DNA of 15,926 bases from Gammaproteobacteria bacterium (GTDB taxonomy: Bacteria > Pseudomonadota > Gammaproteobacteria > Chromatiales > Chromatiaceae), in NCBI GenBank assembly GCA_006227775.1, contig SBFV01000376.1, forward strand, positions 1-15,926, given 5' to 3'. Below are positions 6,503 to 14,175 of the stretch, piece after piece; position 1 is the stretch's first letter; the number at the start of each line of letters is the position of its first letter. The translations under genes and the position numbers were made by a program. Under the pieces are notes generated by a model. The model had not been told where the DNA came from. It ran no database searches and saw only the letters and a list, made by a program, of their open reading frames with translations.

Positions 6503-7750
6503 TCATGGCAGCAAGACCTCCCCAGCGAAGAGGCTGGCTACCGTCTCGCGATGCCGGACCAGATGAACCTCGTCGCCGTCGACCATGACCTCGGCGGCGC
6601 GGGGACGGCTGTTGTAATTGGAGCTCATGGTGAAGCCATAGGCGCCACTCCCCCGCACTACCAGCAGGTCCCCGGGGGCCAGGGCCAGATCCCGGCCCTT
6701 GCCGAGGAAGTCGCCGGTCTCGCATACCGGGCCCACCAGATCCCAAGGGGCGCGCGCCCCACCGTCATTGCGCTCCGCGGGGATGATGTCCTGGATGGCC
6801 TGGTAGAGGGCGGGACGGACCAGGTCGTTCATGGCGGCATCGACGATGGCGAAGTGCTTGAGACCCGTATCCTTGAGGTACTCCACCCGCGTCAGCAGGA
6901 CCCCGGCGTTGCCGGCGATGGCGCGACCCGGCTCCAGCAGGATCTCGTAGTGGCGGCCCTCCAGGAGATCGTCCAGGGCGCGGGCATAATCGGCCGGCTC
7001 TGGGGGGGTCTCGTGGGTGTAGCGGATGCCCAGGCCACCGCCAAGGTCGAGATGCTCGATGGGGATGCCGAAACGTTCCAGCCGGTCGGCCAGTTCCAGG
7101 ACCCGTGCCAGGGCGTCGAGGAAGGGCGACAGCTCGGTGAGCTGGGAGCCGATATGGCAATCGATGCCGGCGACGCGCAGGTGAGGGCTGGCGGCGGCGC
7201 GCTCGTAGACCCGGTCAGCGGCGTGGATGTCGATGCCGAACTTGTTCTCGCGCAGGCCGGTGGAGATGTAGGGGTGGGTGCCGGCGTCCACGTCCGGGTT
7301 GACGCGGATCGATACCGGGGCTACGACCCCCAGGTCGGCGGCGATCCCCTCCAGACGTTCCAGCTCGGCCGCCGACTCCAGGTTGAAGCAGCGGATGCCG
7401 ACCTCCAGGGCGCGGCGCATCTCCTCCGCGCGCTTACCCACGCCAGAAAAGATGACCTTGCCCGGGTCGCCCCCCGCCGCCAGCACCCGCTCCAGTTCGC
7501 CCACGGAGACGATGTCAAAACCCGAGCCCAAGCGGGCCAGGATATTGAGCACCGCCAGGTTGGAATTGGCCTTGACGGCGAAACAAATGAGATGGGCATG
7601 CTGGCCGAAGGCGGTGTCGAAGGCCAGCCAATGGCGCTCCAGGGTGGCGCGGGAGTAGACATAGCAGGGGGTGCCAAAGCGTTCGGCGATATTGGCGACC
7701 GGCACCTCCTCGGCGTAGAGGCGGTGTTCCCGATATTGGAAATGGTCCAT
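6503..7750 (-). CDS. lysA: Diaminopimelate decarboxylase
   Basis: The 415-residue protein is a full-length LysA, the PLP enzyme that decarboxylates meso-diaminopimelate to lysine in the cytoplasm. The N-terminal barrel carries the PLP lysine at residue 60 (FAVKANSN), HIGSQ at 199-203, the phosphate loop DLGGGLG at 235-241 and EPGR at 273-276. The C-terminal domain has CETGD at 343-347, whose cysteine contributes to the neighbouring active site of the dimer, and GAYGFTMSSNYN at 369-380. The gene starts nine bases after the lptM stop, with no clear ribosome site of its own, so translational coupling is likely. The stop is TGA followed by C, a context known to be leaky in bacteria, and repeats follow in the same frame. 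Confidence 0.97.
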   Translation of the reverse strand: MDHFQYREHRLYAEEVPVANIAERFGTPCYVYSRATLERHWLAFDTAFGQHAHLICFAVKANSNLAVLNILARLGSGFDIVSVGELERVLAAGGDPGKVIFSGVGKRAEEMRRALEVGIRCFNLESAAELERLEGIAADLGVVAPVSIRVNPDVDAGTHPYISTGLRENKFGIDIHAADRVYERAAASPHLRVAGIDCHIGSQLTELSPFLDALARVLELADRLERFGIPIEHLDLGGGLGIRYTHETPPEPADYARALDDLLEGRHYEILLEPGRAIAGNAGVLLTRVEYLKDTGLKHFAIVDAAMNDLVRPALYQAIQDIIPAERNDGGARAPWDLVGPVCETGDFLGKGRDLALAPGDLLVVRGSGAYGFTMSSNYNSRPRAAEVMVDGDEVHLVRHRETVASLFAGEVLLP

Positions 7751-7759
7751 GGGGGGTGA

Positions 7760-7972
7760 CTAGCGGATGGGGGGTGGCAGGGGCTCGGGACCCGGGATTT
7801 CGGCCGGGGCGGCGGCCTTCGCCGGTTCCTCAATTCCCTTGGCGGTCGCCGTTCCCCGGATCTGATCCTCAGGTAGGTAAAGGGGGCCCTTCTGGCCGCA
7901 GGCGGCGATCATCTGGCCGATTCCCAGGATGATGACAAGGATCGTGAATATCTGGCGGGCCCAGCAAAGCAT
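7760..7972 (-). CDS. lptM: LptM (YifL-type) small lipoprotein
   Basis: This 70-residue protein has a hydrophobic signal (residues 7-24) ending in the lipobox I-A-A-C with Cys25 as the lipidated residue. It is followed at once by the LptM hallmark CGQKGPLYLPE. The rest is a Pro/Ala-rich tail. In Escherichia coli LptM sits in the outer membrane and helps the LPS translocon LptD-LptE assemble with correct disulfides. The order lptM-lysA is conserved in gammaproteobacteria and supports the call. The gene shares the strand with lysA nine bases downstream and is likely its lead cistron. Confidence 0.93.
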   Translation of the reverse strand: MLCWARQIFTILVIILGIGQMIAACGQKGPLYLPEDQIRGTATAKGIEEPAKAAAPAEIPGPEPLPPPIR

Positions 7973-8024
7973 GGGTGATGATTCCGGTTGTGGGGGTGGG
8001 GAGAGGCGTACGCCACCAGGCGGG

Positions 8025-8447
8025 TTAAAGGGTATCCGTCCGGGATGGCTCCACCGGCCTCCGGATGGAGGATGGCTTGCGGGACCCTTTGACGGCCGTA
8101 AGGCTCGGGGCCTCCCGGCGCTTGTCGAGGAGGTGGTAGAGGCTAAGCAGGGGGTGGCGCCACAGCATGCGGGGACCCGCGTAACGCATCACCGCCTTGA
8201 CCCGCTCCCGTTGGGTGGTGCTGTAGCAATGCACCTGACAATGATTACAAGCGGGTTTGTCCTCACCGAAAGGGCAATTGGCCAGGCGTTGCTCCGCGTA
8301 ATCCAGCAACTGGATGCAATCCTCGCAGAGCTGGCCGCGCTGGCCATGGTGGTCGCGGCAATAGATGGCCATCATCGCGGCCAGGGTATGCCTTTCCCGG
8401 ACCAAGCGGGGACCCAATGCCTGGCCTGGCGCGACGTCGAAGATCAT
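8025..8447 (-). CDS. YgbA-type ('nitrous oxide-stimulated promoter' family) Cys-rich protein
   Basis: The 140-residue protein matches the YgbA family: RERHTLAAMMAIYC, then HHGQRGQLCEDC, LLDYAEQRLANCPFGEDKPACNHCQVHCY, and VMRYAGPRMLWRHPLLSLYHLLD. Cysteines at 30, 41, 44, 58, 67, 70 and 74 are arranged like a metal or Fe-S cluster binding set; the chemistry is inferred. In enteric bacteria ygbA is under control of the nitric oxide sensor NsrR, hence the family name. The Arg/Ser-rich tail after residue 110 is extra and variable. Its ATG overlaps the stop of the upstream SPOR-protein gene (ATGA at 8444-8447), so it is translationally coupled to it. Confidence 0.85.
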   Translation of the reverse strand: MIFDVAPGQALGPRLVRERHTLAAMMAIYCRDHHGQRGQLCEDCIQLLDYAEQRLANCPFGEDKPACNHCQVHCYSTTQRERVKAVMRYAGPRMLWRHPLLSLYHLLDKRREAPSLTAVKGSRKPSSIRRPVEPSRTDTL

Positions 8448-9829
8448 GGCGCGCGATCGAGGAAATGGAGTTGATCCCCGGCGGCGAGGGGGCGGACGAT
8501 GGGTTTGAGGGTGGCGAGTTCCGCCGCCAGATCCGCCTTGGCGGTCGCCGCCGCCGTTGCGTCCGGGTACAGCCCGTAGAATACCGCGTACCAGGGTCGG
8601 CCACCGCGGCTCTCAATCCGGAAATAGACCCGCGCCGGCATGTCCTCCCGTTGCGCGAAGCGCCGGACGTCCTCCAGGTCGCGGAAGGTGATCAGTTGCA
8701 CTGCCTGCCTGCCCTCCTCCAGGACGAATGGCTGCTCGGCCTGCACCTGCTCCACCTCCGCTACCTGGTCGCCAGCCGCAACCGAAGTACCGGTGCCAAG
8801 GGAAGGGGGCTCCAGAGTAGGGCCGGTGGCTGGTGCCGGGGGCTGGGCCTCGGGCTGATCGCCAGGGGCCGGGGTGGTGGGATGGTCACCGGCCTTGTGG
8901 TGGGTGGTTAGCGATTGCTGGTCCCTTTCCCCATCCTCGCTGCCCACCACGGTGGCTAGGGTCTCGGCCGGGTTGGCGCTGCTCCCCTCCCCGGGTTGGT
9001 CGGAAGGGGTGCCCTCTTCGGGGGCGAAGGATTTCTGCTCTAGGGGCAGATTGGCTGAGGCGAGGATACTGGCTAGGCTGTCCCGCAGTTGGAGCATGTC
9101 TTTGCCGAGCCGCTCCTGGGCCTTCTGGAGGTCCTCGACCTTCTTCGCCAGATCGGCATCAGCCGTTTCAAGGGCCTCGACATCTTCCCGTAGGTCAGGA
9201 GAGGGCTCCGGCGGAGGGGCCGTCTTACTGGCCAGGGTCTCTTCCAGACCCTTGAGACGGTTGGCCAGATCGTTGACGCCCGACTGGCGGGCTTCAACCT
9301 TCTCGTTCAGGTCCCCGGACAGGCGGGAAACCGCCTCGTCCAGTTGACCAAGGCGTTTGTCGAGGGGCGCCGTATCGATTTCCGACAGGCGGGCCACCGC
9401 CTCCTGGATGCCAGTCAACTGATCGCTGATCTCCACCTTGGTGGCATCGGCCTGCATGTAGTTGAAGACCGGGGCGCCAATGGCGATCACTAAAGCCAGG
9501 AGAATGAGAAGTGTGGTCGCCAGGGTCCGGCGGCGCAGGTCGTCGTCGATCTCATCGCGTTGAGCGTCCAGGGCGCGGCGGACCTCGATCCCTGTGCGGC
9601 GGCGATCGTCATCGACGTCCGCGATGCGCCCGATCAGGGCTACCTCGATATCGCGGACTTTGTTGCTCAAGGCATCCAGGGCCTGATCGAGGCTGACCTG
9701 GCGATCTTGCGCGTGCATCACCGCAGGGTTCGTCTCCGCGCTGGACGCCAAGGTCCCGGATGGTTCTCCGGCGGCGGCATGGGTTGGAACCGCGGGGGAG
9801 GGGCTGGGTGCTGCGGCTGCTTGTTCCAT
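8444..9829 (-). CDS. Membrane-anchored coiled-coil protein with C-terminal SPOR-like domain
   Basis: The 461-residue protein has a polar N-terminal cytoplasmic part (1-100, with a charged helix at 44-100) and a single membrane segment at 102-120 (TLLILLALVIAIGAPVF). A long coiled-coil region follows at about 130-200 and 212-260, with regular Leu/Val spacing in Asp/Glu/Lys/Arg-rich sequence. Then comes a Pro/Gly/Glu-rich linker (265-370) and a domain at 375-457 (AVQLITFRDLEDVRRF...WYAVFYGLYPDATAA) that looks like SPOR. SPOR domains bind denuded peptidoglycan at the septum, so a periplasmic role at the division site or cell wall is likely. A GGGAG ribosome site lies about 11 bases upstream. An internal Met38 is an alternative start. 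It is coupled to the YgbA-type gene by a four-base overlap. Confidence 0.75.
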   Translation of the reverse strand: MEQAAAAPSPSPAVPTHAAAGEPSGTLASSAETNPAVMHAQDRQVSLDQALDALSNKVRDIEVALIGRIADVDDDRRRTGIEVRRALDAQRDEIDDDLRRRTLATTLLILLALVIAIGAPVFNYMQADATKVEISDQLTGIQEAVARLSEIDTAPLDKRLGQLDEAVSRLSGDLNEKVEARQSGVNDLANRLKGLEETLASKTAPPPEPSPDLREDVEALETADADLAKKVEDLQKAQERLGKDMLQLRDSLASILASANLPLEQKSFAPEEGTPSDQPGEGSSANPAETLATVVGSEDGERDQQSLTTHHKAGDHPTTPAPGDQPEAQPPAPATGPTLEPPSLGTGTSVAAGDQVAEVEQVQAEQPFVLEEGRQAVQLITFRDLEDVRRFAQREDMPARVYFRIESRGGRPWYAVFYGLYPDATAAATAKADLAAELATLKPIVRPLAAGDQLHFLDRAP

Positions 9830-10073
9830 GGGGTGGCGGCTCCCGTTGCTCAGGATAGGATGTAGTCAGCTTAGATGGCTAGCCGGTGCAAATCCCGTTT
9901 CGGATCCAAACCGCGAATTGACCTGCGCCAGGCTAGCTATCAATGATCCCCCAGCCAGCGCGGGATTCCAAGAGGAAACCACGACCTGGTAGGCTTTCGA
10001 CGGCGCTGTCCATCACGCATCGATGCGCGGTGTTACCCCTCGCGAATCGGTCCGTTGGCTATCGGGGGGTTGA

Positions 10074-10403
10074 TCAGCTTTCCCAGATGACGTTTTTCCC
10101 CCGTTCCGCCGCCTTGGTCAGGAGGTCGATCAGGGGCAGGGCGCGATTCGCCAGGCTCACGTGGCGACCGGCCCCCTCCTCATCCTGGGACTGGCGTACA
10201 CCGGCCCTTGGCGCCGGGTCCAGGGAATCGTGGGGGTGCTCCGCGACCGCGGCCTTGAGCCGCTCCAGGGCGACGGGGATGTCCAATGCCAGCAGGGCGC
10301 CGGGCACCCGGCCGCTCTGGCCCATGAGTTTAAGCAGGGTCAAAGCCACATCGCCAAACATGATGATGTCGGCGTGGGCATCGGTTTTGAAAGTGACCAG
10401 CAT
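10074..10403 (-). CDS. DUF1840 family protein
   Basis: The start at 10403 gives 109 residues beginning MLVTFKTDAHADIIMFGDVA, followed by LLKLMGQSGRVPGALLALDIPVALERLKAAVA, the clear signature of DUF1840. The C-terminal half has a polar loop and then a helix ending SLANRALPLIDLLTKAAERGKNVIWE, also typical. The function of the family is unknown; members are small, soluble and cytoplasmic. A GGAG ribosome site lies eight bases ahead of the ATG. GATAAT on the minus strand (10440-10445) is a possible -10 box, without a good -35. It is transcribed away from the secreted-protein operon. The 244 bases between its end and the SPOR gene start (9830-10073) hold nothing I can name. Confidence 0.88.
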   Translation of the reverse strand: MLVTFKTDAHADIIMFGDVALTLLKLMGQSGRVPGALLALDIPVALERLKAAVAEHPHDSLDPAPRAGVRQSQDEEGAGRHVSLANRALPLIDLLTKAAERGKNVIWES

Positions 10404-10518
10404 GAGGTGTCTCCGAAAAATTTCCTTACCGATGTCTCTATTATCCGCACGCCGGGGGCAGTCGGCATCCGCCGGCGGCATCGGATTGTCCGTCCCTACC
10501 CTTGATATGGCAGGGACC

Positions 10519-10562
10519 TGACACCCGAAATCGGCGTGTTAGGGGTGTCAATGGGTATAAAA
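10519..10562 (+). promoter_or_regulatory. Inverted repeat next to a -10 box ahead of the secreted-protein operon
   Basis: TGACACCC at 10519-10526 and GGGTGTCA at 10543-10550 are a perfect 8+8 bp inverted repeat 16 bases apart, so the arm centres are 24 bases apart, on nearly the same face of the helix. TATAAAA at 10556-10562 follows after five bases and has no recognisable -35 box. The arrangement suggests a promoter that needs, or is blocked by, a protein bound to the dyad. The expected start near 10570 leaves a leader of about 77 bases before the ATG at 10647. The binding protein is unknown. Confidence 0.5.
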
Positions 10563-10646
10563 TCCCGCCTTGATGCACGCCCCCCGGCCAGCGACCAGCA
10601 TTTGCGGGCCGCCGGGGTAACGACGAACCCTTCGATGGAATCGCCC

Positions 10647-12230
10647 ATGAAAAATTCCCGCGCCCTCCGGACCAGCTTTCTGACCGTCCTTGGTGTCCTT
10701 GGACCGCTGCTGGGCCTCACCGGGTTTCCAGGCCTGGCGGGGGCCGAGATTCCCGCCGCGCCCGTCATGACCCTCTATAAATTCAACGGCCCCCGTAGCA
10801 TGCCCTATTACGATGCCGACGACTTCGCCCGGCGCGGTCCCATGTCCCCGGCGGGCCAGCTCACCCAGGGCAGTTCCATCATCCCCTGCCTGGTGATCCG
10901 CGGTGGCAAGCCCCTGACGGATGCCAGTGGTACCCCCTACGTCGGCTTCGAGATCGTCGTCGATGTCCTCAAGGCCGGGCCGGAGGCGAGCGAACGCTTC
11001 AAGCAGGCCCTGAGCAAGCGTCAAGGCCTCCGGGTCCAGAACCACCACTGCCCACCGGGCGTCGATCGGGTCATCAGCGTCCGCGATCTCTATGCCTTGA
11101 CCAAGGCCCCGGCCTTCGACCCCCCCCGCGCGGGCGGAGGTTCCGGCCGCGGTGGGGCTGATGGCGGTGCCAGCAAGCTGGATCGTCTGGTGCGAGGTTT
11201 TCACAATTCCTCTTATTGCGAAGAGGTCAACGCCAAACTGGTCGGTCGGCGCGTCGCCCTGGAGAAGGCCTGGGAACGTTACATCGCCGCCAACACGGGC
11301 GATGTCTCCGCCGCGGATCTTAAGCGCGCCATGCAGCTCGACTATGTCATGCGCACCGCCCTGTTCGAGGCTCACCTGGGCCGCGGCTGCAACGCCTATG
11401 GCGCCTGCGAGCGCAACATCATCGCCCTCTCCCTGCGCAACCGCGTCATCGGCCAATGTCGCCGGGACCAGGGCTGTCGCTACCCCGGGGATTATCAGGG
11501 TGCCGCTTCGTCCGTCTCCCAATACAACATCTGGGACGAGTATCTCACCCAGGTCTCCGGGCTCACCTCCTGTTACCTGCGGGATGACATCGGCGGCAGC
11601 GGAAACGCCCGCAGCGGCGCCTACTACGACAAACTCCAGACCATGCACGGCCAGAGCCTGGCCGACTTCGAGCGTATCCTCTTCGGCGATGACCGAGACC
11701 TGCGCGAGCTCTTCCCGGACAATTCCCTCACCGATCTGCTGGGCCTGCGCAACTATTATCACGCCCCCGCCATGGGCAAGTGCTTCCCCGGACACCCGGA
11801 GGCAGAGTACATGAGCGGTGCCATCGCCCGAAAGGGGGATGACTTCGCCCTCATCGCCAACACCCGCGTCCAGTTGGAGGGCAAGGTCGGGGATGGCTAC
11901 CGCTTCCGCGAGTTCCTGGTCACCGAAGACGAGGACGCCGACCGCATCAGACTTGAGGACAATTACCCAGGTTTCATCCTCGACGGCCGCAAGGTCAGCG
12001 GCAAGCCCCCGGCCTCCTGTCCCCCTTACGGTATCCCCGCTGGCTGCCGCCAGTCCAAGATCGGACGCTACCGCAAGGTCCCCTCCTGGCTGGCCGAGGG
12101 CAAGCCACTCGAGCTTAAGTGCCGGATTCAGGATCGCGGCGAGAACTGCCAGGCTTCACCCAGTACCCGGACCATCAGCGTCGGCGGGGTTTGCGATACC
12201 CAGATGCGGCCCGTGGCCCATGTGGACTGA
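10647..12230 (+). CDS. Secreted cysteine-rich protein of unknown function
   Basis: I do not recognise this 527-residue protein. The ATG at 10647 places a signal peptide at the N-terminus: charged MKNSRALRTS, a hydrophobic core 11-29, and a likely cut after AGA at 31-33. Upstream in-frame ATGs (10536, 10635) would bury it. The mature part has an N-terminal region to about 155, a Gly-rich linker at 161-175, and a large C-terminal region. It holds 14 cysteines (81, 135, 191, 248, 254, 271, 277, 309, 379, 458, 467, 492, 501, 516), an even number that fits disulfides in the periplasm or outside. Residues 225-310 are the most structured-looking, with GRGCNAYGACERNI and GQCRRDQGCRYPGDYQG. It leads an operon with two genes downstream, the first 50 bases after its stop. 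Confidence 0.8.
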   Translation: MKNSRALRTSFLTVLGVLGPLLGLTGFPGLAGAEIPAAPVMTLYKFNGPRSMPYYDADDFARRGPMSPAGQLTQGSSIIPCLVIRGGKPLTDASGTPYVGFEIVVDVLKAGPEASERFKQALSKRQGLRVQNHHCPPGVDRVISVRDLYALTKAPAFDPPRAGGGSGRGGADGGASKLDRLVRGFHNSSYCEEVNAKLVGRRVALEKAWERYIAANTGDVSAADLKRAMQLDYVMRTALFEAHLGRGCNAYGACERNIIALSLRNRVIGQCRRDQGCRYPGDYQGAASSVSQYNIWDEYLTQVSGLTSCYLRDDIGGSGNARSGAYYDKLQTMHGQSLADFERILFGDDRDLRELFPDNSLTDLLGLRNYYHAPAMGKCFPGHPEAEYMSGAIARKGDDFALIANTRVQLEGKVGDGYRFREFLVTEDEDADRIRLEDNYPGFILDGRKVSGKPPASCPPYGIPAGCRQSKIGRYRKVPSWLAEGKPLELKCRIQDRGENCQASPSTRTISVGGVCDTQMRPVAHVD

Positions 12231-12280
12231 CACCGAGACGGGTACCGCGGTCCGGCAGAACGGGGCTGAGCGGGAGGGCG

Positions 12281-12793
12281 GTGACCTTGCTCTATGACAT
12301 CTTCTTTTCTGGCGAACTGCTGCCGGGAGCTGGCCCGGCGGAGGTGAAGACCCGACTCCAGAGCCTATTCAAGCTCTCGGATGAAGTGGCCCGGCGCTTG
12401 TTTAGCGGCCAGACCCTAGCCCTCAAACGGGGGCTGGATCCGACCCGGGCGGAGCGATTGCGATGGATCTTTCAGGAAGCCGGCGCGGTGGTCTGGTTGG
12501 TCGAGCAAGCGCCGTTATCCCGCGAGGACCAGGGGGGGCTGGCGGAGCAATCGCCGGTGCCCCACTTGGACGTGGCACCACCCGGGTCCGCTTGCTGGTC
12601 CCTGACGCCGGCGGATGATCCGCTGCCCCTGGAGCCGGACCCGGCTCATCCTCTCCCGGTGGTCGACATCAGCGGCCTGCGCTTGATTACCACATCGGAC
12701 TGGAGCCTGGCGGATTGCGACCGGCTGCCGCGACCAGCCAGGGTGCCTGATATCAGTCATCTGCGCATCCTGGAGCCGGAGGAACATCCATGA
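12281..12793 (+). CDS. Small protein with an N-terminal 'IFFSGELLPG' domain
   Basis: Starting at the GTG 12281, the protein has 170 residues. GGGAGG at 12272-12277 lies just ahead, and a TTG two codons later would have better spacing. Residues 3-77 (LYDIFFSGELLPGAGPAEV, then LFKLSDEVARRLFSGQTLALKRGLDPTRAERLRWIFQEAGAVVWL) match a domain I recall at the N-terminus of some DUF805-type membrane proteins. Its role is not established and I know no formal name for it. No membrane part follows here; the rest is a Pro/Asp-rich, probably unordered tail with short motifs (VVDISGLRLITTSDW, RVPDISHLRIL) that resemble each other. Its stop overlaps the start of the flavoprotein gene by four bases (ATGA), so the two are coupled. 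Confidence 0.75.
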   Translation: MTLLYDIFFSGELLPGAGPAEVKTRLQSLFKLSDEVARRLFSGQTLALKRGLDPTRAERLRWIFQEAGAVVWLVEQAPLSREDQGGLAEQSPVPHLDVAPPGSACWSLTPADDPLPLEPDPAHPLPVVDISGLRLITTSDWSLADCDRLPRPARVPDISHLRILEPEEHP

Positions 12794-14028
12794 ATGAGTA
12801 TTTTCCGCACCTCGTCGTCGGCGCTGGCATCAGCGGCCTGGGCCTGGCCTATTACGCCGCGCGCCGGGGCGTACGGACCCTGGTACTGGAGGCGGAGCCC
12901 CGGTTCGGCGGCTGTATCCGCAGCCTGACCCTCCCCGGTTGCGGCGACTTCTGGGTGGAGGCCGGTGGCCACACCGGCTTCAACAGCTACGGCCACCTGC
13001 TGGATATCCTGGCCGATCTGGGGATGATGGGACGCCTCACCCCCAAGGCGAAGGTGGGCTATAGCCTCTGGCGGGGCGGGCAACGTCACCGCGTCCTTTC
13101 CGCCCTGCATCCTCTGGAGCTTATCTTGTCCCTGCCGCGCCTGTTCACGGCCAAGGCCAGAAAGCCCGAGTTGAGCGTCCGCGATTATTACGGGGCTGGC
13201 CTGGGGGCGAGGAATTATCGGGATCTCTTCGGTCCCGCCTTCAGCGCCGTCCTCTGTCAGCCCGCGGACGATTTTCCCGCGGACTTCCTTTTCCGCCCCA
13301 AACCCCGGCGCAAGGAGGTGATGCGCGCCTTCACTCTGCCCCGGGGGTTGGCGGAGATCCCTCATGCCCTCGTCGGGCGATCCGGCGTAGAGGTATGGAC
13401 GAGTCAACGCCTGGTGGAGGTGCGTTGGGATGGCAAGGATTTCCGCTTGCGGCTGGAGGATGGCCGCGAACTGGCCTGCGCGACCCTCAGCCTCGCAACC
13501 CCGCCGGATGTAGCCGCGCGTCTGCTCAGGCCCCTGGTGGCGGCATCCCCATCACCAGGGGTAGGTTACCTGGACCCGGATGGCCTGGCTGCGATCGCCG
13601 GTATCGGCATGAGCGAAATCGAGACCCTGAGCCTCTGCGTCCCGACAACGGCCTTGGGTCACCTCAAGCCGACCGCCGGGCTCATCGCCGTGGACGATGC
13701 CTTCAACGCCATGGTGGCGCGGGACTATCTACCCGATCCAGCCTATCGCGGTTTCAGCTTCCACTTCCGTCCCGGCGAGTTGGATGCCCAGGGTCAGGTG
13801 GCGCGGGCCTGCGTCGCGCTGGGTATTGAGCCGCGGGTCATCGCTGGCTGGATACAGGTTCACAATCGCCTTCCCGCCCTGCGGGCGCGCCATAGGGCAC
13901 GGGTGGCCCGTATCGACGCCGCCCTGGCCGGTACCCGGCTGGGAATCACCGGCAACTGGTTCCAGGGAGTTTCCATCGAGGATTGCCTGACCCGCAGCCA
14001 GGAGGAATGCGAACGCCTCTTCACCTGA
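12790..14028 (+). CDS. FAD-dependent protoporphyrinogen-oxidase-like flavoprotein
   Basis: The 412-residue protein has an N-terminal Rossmann FAD fold with G-A-G-I-S-G-L-G at 11-18, Glu34 ending the second strand (LVLEAEPRFGGCIRS) to hold the ribose, and the C-terminal flavin motif GITGNWFQGVSIEDCLTRS (385-403). This N-plus-C pair is the mark of the amine-oxidase/HemY-type oxidoreductases. The middle (about 60-330) is divergent, so whether the substrate is a porphyrinogen, a carotenoid, an amine or something else is open. It is somewhat shorter than classical HemY proteins. It follows the 170-residue protein with an ATGA overlap and belongs to the operon that begins with the secreted Cys-rich protein. 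No membrane segment stands out. Confidence 0.82.
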   Translation: MNEYFPHLVVGAGISGLGLAYYAARRGVRTLVLEAEPRFGGCIRSLTLPGCGDFWVEAGGHTGFNSYGHLLDILADLGMMGRLTPKAKVGYSLWRGGQRHRVLSALHPLELILSLPRLFTAKARKPELSVRDYYGAGLGARNYRDLFGPAFSAVLCQPADDFPADFLFRPKPRRKEVMRAFTLPRGLAEIPHALVGRSGVEVWTSQRLVEVRWDGKDFRLRLEDGRELACATLSLATPPDVAARLLRPLVAASPSPGVGYLDPDGLAAIAGIGMSEIETLSLCVPTTALGHLKPTAGLIAVDDAFNAMVARDYLPDPAYRGFSFHFRPGELDAQGQVARACVALGIEPRVIAGWIQVHNRLPALRARHRARVARIDAALAGTRLGITGNWFQGVSIEDCLTRSQEECERLFT

Positions 14029-14118
14029 AAACTGGGTGTGGTGATGGTCGGTTGTTTTTCGCCCTGCATGTCGGTTTCCGGTCGGACCCGAGGATCCGGT
14101 AGAGCCTCAAATTGCTCT

Positions 14119-14148
14119 TTGATCTCATACTTGCAATATTGGTAAAGT
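14119..14148 (+). promoter_or_regulatory. Possible promoter of creA
   Basis: The 147 bases between the flavoprotein and creA turn AT-rich near their end. TTGATC (14119-14124), 18 bases, then TAAAGT (14143-14148) is a weak sigma70-like pair (4/6 each). A short hairpin AGAGC (14101-14105) with GCTCT (14114-14118), followed by two further T, could end the upstream operon. Both calls are tentative. Confidence 0.3.
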
Positions 14149-14175
14149 GAAAATGAATGCCAGGAGGAATCCGGT

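Noticed and set aside
6362..7759. 465-codon plus-strand open frame opposite lysA
   Set aside because: It is the antisense of lysA, whose catalytic motifs are intact. Long antisense frames are common in GC-rich genes, and the product is a Gly/Asp/Val-rich sequence without family features.
8006..8015. GGCGTACGCC palindrome between the YgbA-type gene and lptM
   Set aside because: Ten-base GC-rich palindromes are frequent here; it is not near a promoter box or T-run.
10548..11795. 415-codon minus-strand open frame opposite the secreted-protein gene
   Set aside because: The plus strand has a signal peptide, evenly placed cysteines and operon context. The minus product is low-complexity and Ala/Gly/Val-rich.
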